DNA from: Companilactobacillus tucceti DSM 20183
GTDB lineage: Bacteria > Bacillota > Bacilli > Lactobacillales > Lactobacillaceae
Assembly (NCBI RefSeq): GCF_001434665.1
Contig: NZ_AZDG01000016.1
Coordinates: forward strand, 1 to 54,903
Direction of reading: 5' to 3'
Length of the DNA stretch: 54,903 bases
A model generated the notes under the pieces. It searched no databases. It saw nothing but the letters and a program-made list of their open reading frames with translations, and was not told the origin of the DNA. The position numbers were made by a program, and so were the translations under genes. Shown here piece by piece: positions 24,423-32,412 of the stretch. How positions within the stretch are numbered: the first letter of the stretch is position 1; the number at the start of each line of letters is the position of its first letter.

Positions 24423-25243
24423 TTAGTATTTCTCCGATCCAGCAACTTTGTTCCATAATTCATAATCGTCATAACTAGAATGGCAATTACAGTTAGAACA
24501 ACGGCTACTACACTTGCACTAGTCCAATCACCTAATGTGATGGATTGTTGTTGTAACAGTGTTGCTAGTACCATGTTCTTATTTCCACCTAACAATTGTG
24601 GAGTTGTATATGCGGTCAGTGAACCAACAAATACTAAAATTGATCCCGTCAGCATTCCAACCGACAATTGTGGCAAAATAACTTTAAAAAACACCACCAT
24701 AGGTCTTGCACCAATTACTGAAGCGGCTTCTTCGACTTCAAAATTCAGCTGACCAAATGAACTTACCAGTGATGTGATCATAATCGGTAAAAATAGATAA
24801 ACCGATCCAACTACGATCGAAAAGTTCGTGTATAGCAGAGTCAGAGGTTTATCAATAATATGGAGTTGCATTAAGAAATTATTGATAACACCGTTTTTGC
24901 CTAAGATAGTGATCCAGGCAAAGTTTCTAACTACCGCATTAGTCAGTATTGGGAACAAAACAATGATAGAAACAACTTTCTTCCATTTTTCTCCAAGTCG
25001 TGATATCCAATATGCTGTTGGTAATCCCAGCGATAACGTTACTAAGGTCGTAACAACTGCAATTATTAACGTTCGGGCAATAACTTGCATGTTGCCAGTG
25101 CTATGAAAGAAGCTGAGATATTTTTCTAAGAAAAATTGATCTCCCGTAAACGTTGGCAAGAACATCTGCAAAATCGGCAATATCAACAAAACAATTATCA
25201 ATAACAGTCCTGGAGATAGCAGTAAAACAGTAGATCTTTTCAA
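24419..25243 (-). CDS. ABC importer permease subunit 1 (PotB-like)
   Basis: This first gene of the operon encodes a 274-residue permease with six hydrophobic helices. The EAA loop EEAASVIGARPMVVFFKVILPQL near 179-201 contacts the ATPase. Length and helices fit PotB-type subunits. The start is a TTG at 25243; an AAAGG site lies about 10 bp upstream and no ATG near it is better. Promoter, extended -10 and PurBox-like sites lie 30-90 bp upstream. Transcription runs through to adenine deaminase with gaps of at most 11 bp. Confidence 0.9.
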   Translation of the reverse strand: MKRSTVLLLSPGLLLIIVLLILPILQMFLPTFTGDQFFLEKYLSFFHSTGNMQVIARTLIIAVVTTLVTLSLGLPTAYWISRLGEKWKKVVSIIVLFPILTNAVVRNFAWITILGKNGVINNFLMQLHIIDKPLTLLYTNFSIVVGSVYLFLPIMITSLVSSFGQLNFEVEEAASVIGARPMVVFFKVILPQLSVGMLTGSILVFVGSLTAYTTPQLLGGNKNMVLATLLQQQSITLGDWTSASVVAVVLTVIAILVMTIMNYGTKLLDRRNTK

Positions 25244-25275
25244 ATTATGACAACCTTTCTGAAATCAATACCAGT

Positions 25276-25304
25276 AATATAGCAGAAAGTACGAACAATT
25301 TCAA
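25276..25304 (-). promoter_or_regulatory. Promoter of the ABC-adenine deaminase operon
   Basis: On the minus strand TTGAAA (25304-25299) and TATATT (25281-25276) are exactly 17 bp apart, with a TGC extended -10. This is the best promoter in the left half of the window. The spacer contains a CGAAC-type PurBox half. Confidence 0.7.
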
Positions 25305-25332
25305 ATTTGTTTTTTAATATAGTTCGTATTTT
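25286..25332. promoter_or_regulatory. PurBox-like inverted pair (candidate PurR operator)
   Basis: AAAGTACGAACAAT on the plus strand (25286-25299) faces AAAATACGAACTAT on the minus strand (25332-25319). Both are one base off the Bacillus PurBox consensus AWWWCCGAACWWT and are arranged as inverted repeats as in PurR-regulated genes, though the 19-bp gap is slightly wider than the usual 16-17. One box covers the promoter spacer, the other adjoins the -35. PurR itself is not in the window. Confidence 0.5.
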
Positions 25333-25352
25333 ATACGTAATAAAACCTAATA

Positions 25353-25390
25353 ATAAAAAAAATACAAAAATCGTTCGTTTGATTTTTGTA
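25353..25390 (-). terminator. Second hairpin with T-run upstream of the ABC operon
   Basis: TACAAAAATC (25363-25372) and GATTTTTGTA (25381-25390) make a perfect 10-bp stem with an 8-nt loop containing CGAAC on the minus strand, followed by eight T in that direction. It may insulate the operon from mnmG readthrough. Confidence 0.65.
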
Positions 25391-25429
25391 TCGTTTTAGT
25401 CTTTTCAGAAATCAACTTTCATATAGAAG

Positions 25430-25483
25430 ATTTGAATAAAAAAATACGAGCAGTGATCCTATATTGGATCACTACTCGTATTT
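25430..25483 (-). terminator. Terminator of mnmG
   Basis: AAATACGAG plus AGTGATCC (25442-25459) pair with GGATCACT plus CTCGTATTT (25466-25483), with a single C/A mismatch between the arms. The minus-strand tail is a T-run from the A-run at 25436-25444. Confidence 0.85.
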
Positions 25484-25513
25484 AACTTAACTACTAACTT
25501 GAGTAGTTTTTAC

Positions 25514-27415
25514 TTACGAAATTTTAGCTATTCTACCTTGTTCAATATAAACACTCAAAATTCCAATATCAGCTGGATTAACGCCACTAATACGACTTGC
25601 TTGAGCAATTGTTTCTGGATTGATCTTAGATAACTTCTGAACAGCCTCAGTTGCTAGACTAGGAACCTTTGTATAATCAATACGATCTGGAATTTTTTTA
25701 GATTCCATCTTCTTTAATCGTTCGATTTTCATTTGTTCTTTCTTGATATAGCCAGCGTATTTTATTCCAATTTCAACTTGCTCTTTAACACGACGATCTA
25801 CAGGACCCTCTTCAGGATCACCGATCATACTAATAATATCTTCATAGTGAACTTCAGGACGTCTTAACAAATGATCTGCTAAAATACCATCTTTTAGACT
25901 CTTCAAGTTATGACTTTGCATAAATGGTTCTGCCATTTTTGGTGTGATCATTTTACGATTCAAACGTTGTAGTTCTTTCTTGATTGCTTCACGTTTTTTA
26001 TTAAATTTATCATATCTTTCATCACTAATAAGTCCCAAATCATGACCCTTATCTGTTAAACGCAAATCTGCATTATCATGGCGTAAAATCAAACGATACT
26101 CTGCACGACTTGTTAATAAACGATATGGTTCATTAGTACCCTTAGTTACTAAATCATCGATCATAACGCCGATATAAGCTTCATCTCTATGTAAAATAAA
26201 TGGCTCTTTACCCTCAGCACGCAAAGCTGCATTAATCCCCGCCATTATTCCTTGACCAGCGGCCTCTTCATATCCTGAAGTTCCATTCATTTGTCCAGCA
26301 GTAAATAAATTCTTTACTACTTTTGTTTCCATGTTCAACTTAAGTTGCCATGGTTCAATAACATCATATTCAATTGCATATCCTGGTCTCATCAGTTTGG
26401 CATTTTCTAATCCAGCAACTGAATGAACCATCTTTAATTGAACTTCTTCTGGCATAGATGTTGAAAAATCACCTACGTAATATTCTTCTGTATCCTTACC
26501 TTCTGGTTCCAAGAAGATTTGGTGACGAGGTTTGTCTGCAAAACGAACGATCTTATCCTCAATTGAAGGACAATATCTAGGACCAACACCCTTGATAACC
26601 CCTGAAAACATTGGTGCTCGATCAAGATTTTCACGGATTATTTGGTGTGTAGTGGAATTTGTATATGTCATCCAACATGATAATTGGTCTTTTAAATATT
26701 GTGAATCTGGTGTATCAAATGAAAAATGATTTGGTTCTTTGTCACCTGGTTGTTCTTCTGTTTTAGAAAAATCAATTGTATCTCTATTTACACGTGGTGG
26801 TGTTCCTGTTTTAAAACGAGTCAGCTTAAAGCCATTCTCTTCAAGATTTTCAGACAACTTGATTGAAGGAATACTATTGTTTGGACCTGAAGAATAAGTA
26901 AGTTCACCAATAATAATTTTACCTCTTGATGAAGTACCAGCAGTTAAAACAACAGCTTTAGCATGATATCTAGCTCCAGTGGCCGTTACAACGCCTTTAC
27001 ATACACCATCTTCAACTATTAATTTATCAACTATACCTTGTCTTAATGTCAAATTAGGTTCTTCTTCAAGAACTTCCTTCATCATTCGATGATACATATT
27101 CTTATCAGCTTGAGCACGTAACGCTCTAACAGCTGGACCTTTACCAGTATTCAACATACGCATTTGAATATACGTTTTATCAATATTATGGCCCATTTCA
27201 CCACCAAGAGCATCGATTTCACGCACAACGATTCCCTTTGCTGGACCACCTAAAGAAGGATTACATGGCATAAATGCAACCATATCCAAATTTATTGTTA
27301 CTAGAAGAGTCTTTTGACCCATTCTTGCAGCTGACAGCGCAGCTTCAGAACCAGCATGTCCCGCTCCTACGACAATTACATCATAATTCTCTGAATCAAA
27401 TTCTTTAACTTGCAT
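25514..27415 (-). CDS. mnmG: tRNA uridine-34 carboxymethylaminomethyl modification enzyme MnmG
   Basis: MnmG (GidA) with MnmE installs the cmnm5 group on U34 of tRNAs read by split codon boxes, in the cytoplasm. The 633-residue protein shows the FAD motif [17 protein letters not shown] at 17-33, [11 protein letters not shown] near 52-62, the GERPRYCPS-like [15 protein letters not shown] near 276-290 and the GidA C-terminal helical domain ([30 protein letters not shown]). It lies 8 bp after mnmE in the same direction, the standard pair. In many Firmicutes rsmG and parA-parB (noc) follow it; here a terminator and the ABC operon follow instead. Confidence 0.96.
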   Translation of the reverse strand: MQVKEFDSENYDVIVVGAGHAGSEAALSAARMGQKTLLVTINLDMVAFMPCNPSLGGPAKGIVVREIDALGGEMGHNIDKTYIQMRMLNTGKGPAVRALRAQADKNMYHRMMKEVLEEEPNLTLRQGIVDKLIVEDGVCKGVVTATGARYHAKAVVLTAGTSSRGKIIIGELTYSSGPNNSIPSIKLSENLEENGFKLTRFKTGTPPRVNRDTIDFSKTEEQPGDKEPNHFSFDTPDSQYLKDQLSCWMTYTNSTTHQIIRENLDRAPMFSGVIKGVGPRYCPSIEDKIVRFADKPRHQIFLEPEGKDTEEYYVGDFSTSMPEEVQLKMVHSVAGLENAKLMRPGYAIEYDVIEPWQLKLNMETKVVKNLFTAGQMNGTSGYEEAAGQGIMAGINAALRAEGKEPFILHRDEAYIGVMIDDLVTKGTNEPYRLLTSRAEYRLILRHDNADLRLTDKGHDLGLISDERYDKFNKKREAIKKELQRLNRKMITPKMAEPFMQSHNLKSLKDGILADHLLRRPEVHYEDIISMIGDPEEGPVDRRVKEQVEIGIKYAGYIKKEQMKIERLKKMESKKIPDRIDYTKVPSLATEAVQKLSKINPETIAQASRISGVNPADIGILSVYIEQGRIAKIS

Positions 27416-27423
27416 AAATCCAC

Positions 27424-28812
27424 CTATTTTCCTAAACAGAATTGTGAGAATAGTTGTGTTATCAATTCATCTGGGTAACTTTCACCAGTGATCTCACCTA
27501 ACGTATCCCAACAAGATGTCATATCGATCTGGACCAAATCAATTGGCATCCCTGCCTCAATCCCTGAAATAACATCGTTCAAATTTTCTTTTGCTTGTCT
27601 TAATAAACCAGCCTGTCTTGCACTGGTAATGATCACATTATTACTACTATCCTCAATTCCAGAATTAAAAATATGACCAATAGTTTGTTTAATTTTTTCA
27701 ATTCCTTCATTCGTTATAGCGGATGTTTGTAGTATAGTATCGTCTTTATTTATTTGTTTTACCGTTTCAGGCGTTATAACGGGTACTAAGTCATTTTTAT
27801 TAAAAATGATGATTCTATGTTTACCACTGGTTGCTTCAAGTAATTGAATGTCATCACTTTCTAGTTCTCTACTAGAATCAAGAACAACAATAACTAAATC
27901 AGCATCTTTTAAAGCCTTTTTAGATCTTTCAACACCAATTTTCTCTACTTTATCATTGGTATCACGCACACCGGCAGTATCGATCAGCTTTAGCGGAACG
28001 CCGTCAATATTGACATATTGCTCAACGATATCTCTAGTAGTTCCAGCAACGTCCGTTACAATAGCCTTATCCTCGTCCAATAGACGGTTTAAAAGACTAG
28101 ATTTTCCAACATTTGGTTTTCCAACAATTGCAGTTGCTAAACCATGTTGCAATATTTCACCACTATCAGCTGTTTTTAATAAGCTATCGATATTTTTGCT
28201 AACTAATTTGGCTTTTTCCAACAACATTTTGGTTGTTAGTTGCTCAGTATCATACTCAGGATAGTCAATATTGACCTCTACTTGAGCTAATGAATCTAAT
28301 ATTTCCTGACGCAAGTTAGTAATTAAATGATTTAAATTACCATCTAATTGGTTAACGGCAACTTGCATAGCTTTATCTGTCTTAGCCCGAATCAAATCCA
28401 TAACGGACTCAGCTTGAGTTAAATCGATCCGGCCATTTAAAAATGCTCGCTTAGTAAATTCACCTGGTTCGGCCATACGAGCACCAGATCCAATTAACAA
28501 TTGCAAAACTTTATTAGTAGCAACGATCCCACCATGAGTATTAATTTCAACTACATCTTCTCTAGTAAAAGTCTTAGGAGCTAACATAACTGAAACCATA
28601 ACCTCATCAACTAAAGATCCATCGACGGGATCAACGATATGCCCATAATTAATCGTGTGACTCTCAACTTTAGTAAGATCCTTACCTTTAAATACTTTTT
28701 GGGCAATTTCTACCGCCTGATCACCTGAAAGACGAACAATTGAAATTGCGCCCTCCCCAGGTGGGGTCGAAATAGCAGCAATAGTATCATATTCAGTAAC
28801 TGCACTTGCCAT
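27424..28812 (-). CDS. mnmE: tRNA modification GTPase MnmE
   Basis: MnmE (TrmE) is the GTPase partner of MnmG. The 462-residue protein has an N-terminal tetrahydrofolate-binding domain ([21 protein letters not shown]), a helical domain split by the G domain, and the G motifs [15 protein letters not shown] (G1), TTRD (G2), DTAGVRD (G3) and NKND (G4). The C-terminus ends FCLGK, the conserved C-(I/L/V)-GK motif. Start is ATG at 28812 with an AGAGGA site. The gene directly follows yidC but beyond a terminator; the jag/khpB gene usual at this position is not present. Confidence 0.96.
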   Translation of the reverse strand: MASAVTEYDTIAAISTPPGEGAISIVRLSGDQAVEIAQKVFKGKDLTKVESHTINYGHIVDPVDGSLVDEVMVSVMLAPKTFTREDVVEINTHGGIVATNKVLQLLIGSGARMAEPGEFTKRAFLNGRIDLTQAESVMDLIRAKTDKAMQVAVNQLDGNLNHLITNLRQEILDSLAQVEVNIDYPEYDTEQLTTKMLLEKAKLVSKNIDSLLKTADSGEILQHGLATAIVGKPNVGKSSLLNRLLDEDKAIVTDVAGTTRDIVEQYVNIDGVPLKLIDTAGVRDTNDKVEKIGVERSKKALKDADLVIVVLDSSRELESDDIQLLEATSGKHRIIIFNKNDLVPVITPETVKQINKDDTILQTSAITNEGIEKIKQTIGHIFNSGIEDSSNNVIITSARQAGLLRQAKENLNDVISGIEAGMPIDLVQIDMTSCWDTLGEITGESYPDELITQLFSQFCLGK

Positions 28813-28845
28813 AATAGTCCTCTTTTCCCATTTTTAAGCACAAAA

Positions 28846-28884
28846 AAAGTGCATAATCCACCAATTTTGGCGGAAAAGCACTTT
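28846..28884 (-). terminator. Terminator between yidC and mnmE
   Basis: AAAGTGC (28846-28852) pairs with GCACTTT (28878-28884). An inner CCACC/GGCGG stem has a G-U pair only in minus-strand RNA and an A-C mismatch on the plus strand, which points to minus-strand function. A T-run follows on the minus strand. A second weaker hairpin (TTCTAAAAC/GTTTTAGAA, 28910-28937) lies just before it. Confidence 0.75.
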
Positions 28885-28947
28885 GACTACTTTTCTATAT
28901 ATGTTCAATTTCTAAAACATCTTAACTAGTTTTAGAATAATTGTCAA

Positions 28948-29787
28948 TTATCTACGTTTGTAAGCACGTTTCTTAGCTTTTCTAATCTTACGTTGCTTCT
29001 CACGTTCTGCTTCTTCCTTTTCCTTTTGAATACGACGATATTTGAAAGGATTTTGGAAAACCAATGTCTGAATAACTTGGAAAGCATTTGTTACAACCCA
29101 ATATAATGTAATAGCTGATGGGAATGTCAAAGCTGGTACGAAAATAAAGATTGGCATGACATAAGTCATCAATTTAGTAGTTGTATTTTGATTAGGTTGT
29201 GAAAAACTTGCGATGTATGTACTTAAGAAAGTAAATACAGCGGACAAAATTGCCATAATGTAGTATGGATCTGCCTTACTTAACTGCATCCATAGGAAAG
29301 TTCCATAGCGAAGTTGTTCAGTCTTGTAAATAGCTTGATACAAGGCAAACATAACTGGCATTTGAACTAATAATGGCAAACAGCCTGCCACCGGATTAAC
29401 TCCAGCCTCACTATAAAGTTTTTGAGTTTCTTCTCTTAATTTTTGTTGTGTGTCGGTATCCTTAGCAGAATATTTCTTTTGAAGTGCTTGTAATTGTGGT
29501 TGAACTGTCATCTGCTTGTTCATACTTCTGATTTGGTACCAGTTTAGAGGTAACAAAACAACTCTAACAATTAAAGTAAACAGAACAATAGCCCATCCGG
29601 AACTATTTCCAACTAATGAAGCCAACCAAAGGATAAATTGAGAAAAACTATATAGAACATAGTGGTCCCAAATTCCTGTACTGTGACTAGTGATGGGTTC
29701 ATTAAGATTAGAACAACCTGATAAAACTAAAACAACACCAAGTAATAAAGCCACACCTAAGTATTTTTTTAAGCTTTTTTTATTCAC
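28948..29787 (-). CDS. yidC: Membrane protein insertase YidC (lipoprotein form)
   Basis: YidC inserts and folds membrane proteins, alone or with SecYEG. The 279-residue Gram-positive form has a lipoprotein signal with lipobox LSGC (Cys25) and five helices. The first membrane helix region LFTLIVRVVLLPLNWYQIRSMNKQM holds the conserved positively charged Arg of the hydrophilic groove. VNPVAGCLPLLVQMPVMFALYQAI is the YidC signature. The C-terminal 30 residues are strongly basic (RRIQKEKEEAEREKQRKIRKAKKRAYKRR), fitting ribosome binding. It lies 30 bp after rnpA in the same direction. Lactobacilli usually have two paralogues; only one is here. Confidence 0.95.
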   Translation of the reverse strand: MNKKSLKKYLGVALLLGVVLVLSGCSNLNEPITSHSTGIWDHYVLYSFSQFILWLASLVGNSSGWAIVLFTLIVRVVLLPLNWYQIRSMNKQMTVQPQLQALQKKYSAKDTDTQQKLREETQKLYSEAGVNPVAGCLPLLVQMPVMFALYQAIYKTEQLRYGTFLWMQLSKADPYYIMAILSAVFTFLSTYIASFSQPNQNTTTKLMTYVMPIFIFVPALTFPSAITLYWVVTNAFQVIQTLVFQNPFKYRRIQKEKEEAEREKQRKIRKAKKRAYKRR

Positions 29788-29817
29788 TTTTACACCTATA
29801 TATTATTATTTTTTATC

Positions 29818-30159
29818 TTACCCTAGTATTTTACCTAATTTTAGCAAATGTACGATATTTTTTTTCGTCTCGAACATATCTAAATCAACGGCTGGTTTTC
29901 GAGCAATAATCAAAAAGTCCAGTTCAGCTGGTATTTCCGGTTTCAATTCCAATAGAGATTGTCTAACGTAGCGTTTTACACGATTACGTCCAACCGCTGT
30001 ATGTGAAACTTTTTTACCAACTGATAATCCTACGCGAAAATGCTTTTGATCTTTTTTATCAATTTGATAAAGAACAAAATTACGATTTGCGACTGATTGT
30101 CCGTTTGAATAAACATATTGAAACTCATTTTCTTTTTTAATTCGATAGCTCTTTCTCAT
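29818..30159 (-). CDS. rnpA: Ribonuclease P protein component
   Basis: RnpA binds the RNase P RNA and helps 5' processing of tRNA precursors. The 113-residue protein is basic, with the conserved [14 protein letters not shown] (RNR motif) near 58-71 and the N-terminal [17 protein letters not shown]. The ATG is at 30159. It follows rpmH on the minus strand and is separated from it by a hairpin that looks like a partial terminator, which would set L34 output above RnpA. Confidence 0.95.
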   Translation of the reverse strand: MRKSYRIKKENEFQYVYSNGQSVANRNFVLYQIDKKDQKHFRVGLSVGKKVSHTAVGRNRVKRYVRQSLLELKPEIPAELDFLIIARKPAVDLDMFETKKNIVHLLKLGKILG

Positions 30160-30184
30160 ATGTCACCAGACGTTTCCTTGTTTG

Positions 30185-30220
30185 TAATAAAAAAGGACCA
30201 CTAAAAAATCAGTGATCCTT
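30185..30220 (-). terminator. Hairpin with U-run between rpmH and rnpA
   Basis: On the minus strand AAGGATCACT (30220-30211) pairs with AGTGGTCCTT (30202-30193), a 10-bp stem with one U-G pair, followed by six U. It is placed to attenuate rnpA after rpmH. Confidence 0.8.
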
Positions 30221-30225
30221 CAAAA

Positions 30226-30366
30226 CTAAGCTGATAATACTTTTCTACCTTTTTTGCGGCGTCTTGCAAGAACCTTGCGACCATTACTTGTACTCATTCT
30301 CTTCATGAAACCATGGACGCGTTCACGATGACGCTTCTTAGGTTGAAATGTTCTCTTTGTAGTCAT
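30226..30366 (-). CDS. rpmH: 50S ribosomal protein L34
   Basis: This 46-residue protein of the large subunit, too short for many gene finders, reads [20 protein letters not shown] onward and ends GRKVLSA. The [19 protein letters not shown] and [16 protein letters not shown] pieces are diagnostic. The ATG at 30366 follows an AGGAGG site. It is the first leftward gene from oriC and adjoins the DnaA-box region, the classical rpmH-dnaA arrangement. Confidence 0.96.
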   Translation of the reverse strand: MTTKRTFQPKKRHRERVHGFMKRMSTSNGRKVLARRRKKGRKVLSA

Positions 30367-30428
30367 CAATAAACCTCCTGAATCTTATTTAACAAATTTT
30401 TTTCACTTCTTCAGACAATTGCTTAACT

Positions 30429-30457
30429 ATAATACCATGCAATGCAACGAATTTAAA
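30429..30457 (-). promoter_or_regulatory. Candidate promoter of rpmH-rnpA
   Basis: On the minus strand TTTAAA (30457-30452) and TATTAT (30434-30429) are 17 bp apart with a TGG extended -10, about 63 bp before the rpmH ATG. Confidence 0.5.
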
Positions 30458-30784
30458 CAATAAATTTCTAATTACTTCTATAGAGTTCTCAAAATCAATC
30501 TTATTTTTTTTGAACAAATTTCCTGTGGATAATGTGTGGATGAAATTAACACCTTCTTTTGTCCACAGAACTTTCGACAAAGTTATCACCGTTATTTTTT
30601 TGCTGTGTTTTAGTTTTCCACAGGATGGTTATTAAAAAAATAGTTCGTCCATTTCGCCTATATAAAGGCATTCTGACCCAATACTGTTTGTGGATAACTA
30701 TGTTAACAACTATATTTTTCCTACTTTTCAACAAGCAGGTATTTTTAGTAAATCCACCTTGTTATTTTTTTATAATTTAAACAT

Positions 30785-30813
30785 TTGTTCTGTGGAAAAC
30801 TATTTTATACAAT
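30785..30813 (+). promoter_or_regulatory. dnaA promoter with a DnaA box in the spacer
   Basis: TTGTTC (30785-30790) and TACAAT (30808-30813) are 17 bp apart. A near-consensus DnaA box TGTGGAAAA (30791-30799) fills the spacer and another, perfect, lies at 30848-30856 ahead of the start, which would allow autorepression by DnaA. Confidence 0.6.
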
Positions 30814-30878
30814 GATAAACTATACAATGTCATTTTTCTGGAAAAAATTATCCACACTAAAAGATTGGGGGGAAATCT

Positions 30879-32252
30879 TTGCAAAATATAAATAACGACT
30901 CAAATAATCAACTTAAAGAATTTTGGGATTACCTAACCAGCAAATTAAAATCGAATTTAACCCCCGTAAGTTACACGACTTGGGTAGAAAGTGCGAATCC
31001 TTTATATATATCAGGAAACGATTTACATATTTCTGTTCCTAGTAATCTTCACAAAGAATACTGGGAGCGTCATTACGCTGAAGATATTGCTATCTATTCT
31101 TTTGAATTTAACGGTATTGAATTAAATCCTATTATTGAAACTGCAGACGATGATACAAAAAAAGAGGAACCTGAAAGAGTTCCTCAAAATAACACTGAAA
31201 TACAAAATACCACTGGACATGTATTTCATAACTCACATTTAAATCCTAAATATACTTTTGATTCCTTTATTACAGGAAGTGGAAACCAAATGGCACATGC
31301 CGCAGCTCTTGCTGTTGCCGAAGAGCCTGGTGTCATTTACAATCCATTGTTTATTTATGGTGGTGTTGGTTTAGGTAAAACTCACTTGATGCAGGCCATT
31401 GGACATCAGATGATCAAACTGGAACCCGCAGCTAAAGTTAAATATATTACCAGTGAAACTTTCACAAATGACTTCATAAATTCTATTCAAACAAGAACTC
31501 AGGATGAATTTAGACAAGAATATCGTAATGTAGATTTATTACTAATAGATGATATTCAGTTCTTTGCGGAAAAAGAAGGTACACAAGAAGAATTTTTCCA
31601 TACCTTCAATGAACTATATGCTAATAGTAAACAAATCGTTATGACTTCTGATCGTCTTCCAAATGAAATACCAAAACTTCAAGAAAGATTGGTTTCACGT
31701 TTTAGATGGGGACTTCCAGTTGACATAACTGCTCCAGACTTAGAAACAAGAATTGCTATTTTAAGAAATAAGGCGAAAGCTGAAAATCTAGAAATACCTG
31801 ACGACACACTTTCTTATATTGCCGAACAAGTTGATACTAATGTCCGTGAACTTGAGGGAGCACTTTTAAGAGTTCAAGCTTACTCAACTATGAATAAAGA
31901 AGACATCACAAAATCAATCGCAGCTGATGCCCTAAAATCATTGAAACTAAACAATGAACAAAATGGATTAACTATTAATAAGATCCAAAGTAGGGTAGCA
32001 AAATATTATCGTGTATCTGTTAACGACTTAAAAGGAAAAAAACGAGTCAAAACAATTGTTGTTCCCAGACAAATTGCTATGTACCTTGCTAGAGAATTGA
32101 CTGATAAGTCCTTGCCACAAATCGGAATGGAATTTGGTGGTAAAGATCATACGACAGTCATGCACTCATGTGATAAAATATCCGAGTTAGTCGCAAAAGA
32201 TGACGAAATAAAACGAGCTGTTAATGAATTAAAAGATGAACTCAGAAATTAA
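30879..32252 (+). CDS. dnaA: Chromosomal replication initiator protein DnaA
   Basis: DnaA binds the DnaA boxes, oligomerises with ATP and opens oriC. The 457-residue protein shows domain I (WDYLTSKLKSNLTPVSYTTWVESANPLY), a short linker, the AAA+ domain with Walker A GGVGLGKTHLMQA and Walker B LLLIDDIQFF, the arginine finger region PKLQERLVSRFRWG, and the domain IV helix-turn-helix with the signature GGKDHTTVMHSCDKI. The TTG at 30879 follows a run of GGGGGG and gives the expected N-terminus; no ATG is usable. dnaN follows after a gap with more DnaA boxes. Confidence 0.97.
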   Translation: MQNINNDSNNQLKEFWDYLTSKLKSNLTPVSYTTWVESANPLYISGNDLHISVPSNLHKEYWERHYAEDIAIYSFEFNGIELNPIIETADDDTKKEEPERVPQNNTEIQNTTGHVFHNSHLNPKYTFDSFITGSGNQMAHAAALAVAEEPGVIYNPLFIYGGVGLGKTHLMQAIGHQMIKLEPAAKVKYITSETFTNDFINSIQTRTQDEFRQEYRNVDLLLIDDIQFFAEKEGTQEEFFHTFNELYANSKQIVMTSDRLPNEIPKLQERLVSRFRWGLPVDITAPDLETRIAILRNKAKAENLEIPDDTLSYIAEQVDTNVRELEGALLRVQAYSTMNKEDITKSIAADALKSLKLNNEQNGLTINKIQSRVAKYYRVSVNDLKGKKRVKTIVVPRQIAMYLARELTDKSLPQIGMEFGGKDHTTVMHSCDKISELVAKDDEIKRAVNELKDELRN

Positions 32253-32412
32253 CATGTTGAAAAGTTTTAATCTTGTATAGAGTTATCCACACCTGTTAAT
32301 AACAGGCAAAAGTCAAGAGTATGTTACGTTTAAAAAAGTTTTCCACAGAATAAACAGCACCTACTCTTACTTCTATTTATATTTATTAATTAATTAAAAG
32401 AGGGAGTCACCT
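32253..32412. other. oriC, dnaA-dnaN part (DnaA boxes and AT-rich unwinding stretch)
   Basis: A perfect DnaA box is at 32283-32291, directly followed by a CCTGTTAATAACAGG palindrome (32292-32306). A one-mismatch TTTTCCACA box is at 32339-32347. An AT-only-like stretch at about 32376-32400 is the likely unwinding element. A further perfect box lies inside dnaN at 32775-32783. Confidence 0.8.

Larger units (their letters stand above)
30367..30878. other. Origin of replication oriC, rpmH-dnaA part
   Basis: This 512-bp stretch without a gene holds a DnaA-box cluster. Perfect TTATNCACA boxes (either strand) are at 30524-30532, 30689-30697 and 30848-30856. One-mismatch boxes are at 30535-30543, 30559-30567, 30614-30622 and 30791-30799. 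AT-rich tracts lie near 30498-30512 and 30760-30780. The short open frames across it are not convincing genes. With the dnaA-dnaN gap it forms a bipartite origin like that of Bacillus. Confidence 0.9.

Noticed and set aside
28910-28937. TTCTAAAAC/GTTTTAGAA hairpin after yidC as an independent terminator
   Set aside because: It has no T-run on either strand; the following hairpin at 28846-28884 does.
30389-30780. Short open frames on both strands between rpmH and dnaA
   Set aside because: They overlap DnaA boxes, have no convincing ribosome binding sites and read as low-quality protein; the region is oriC.
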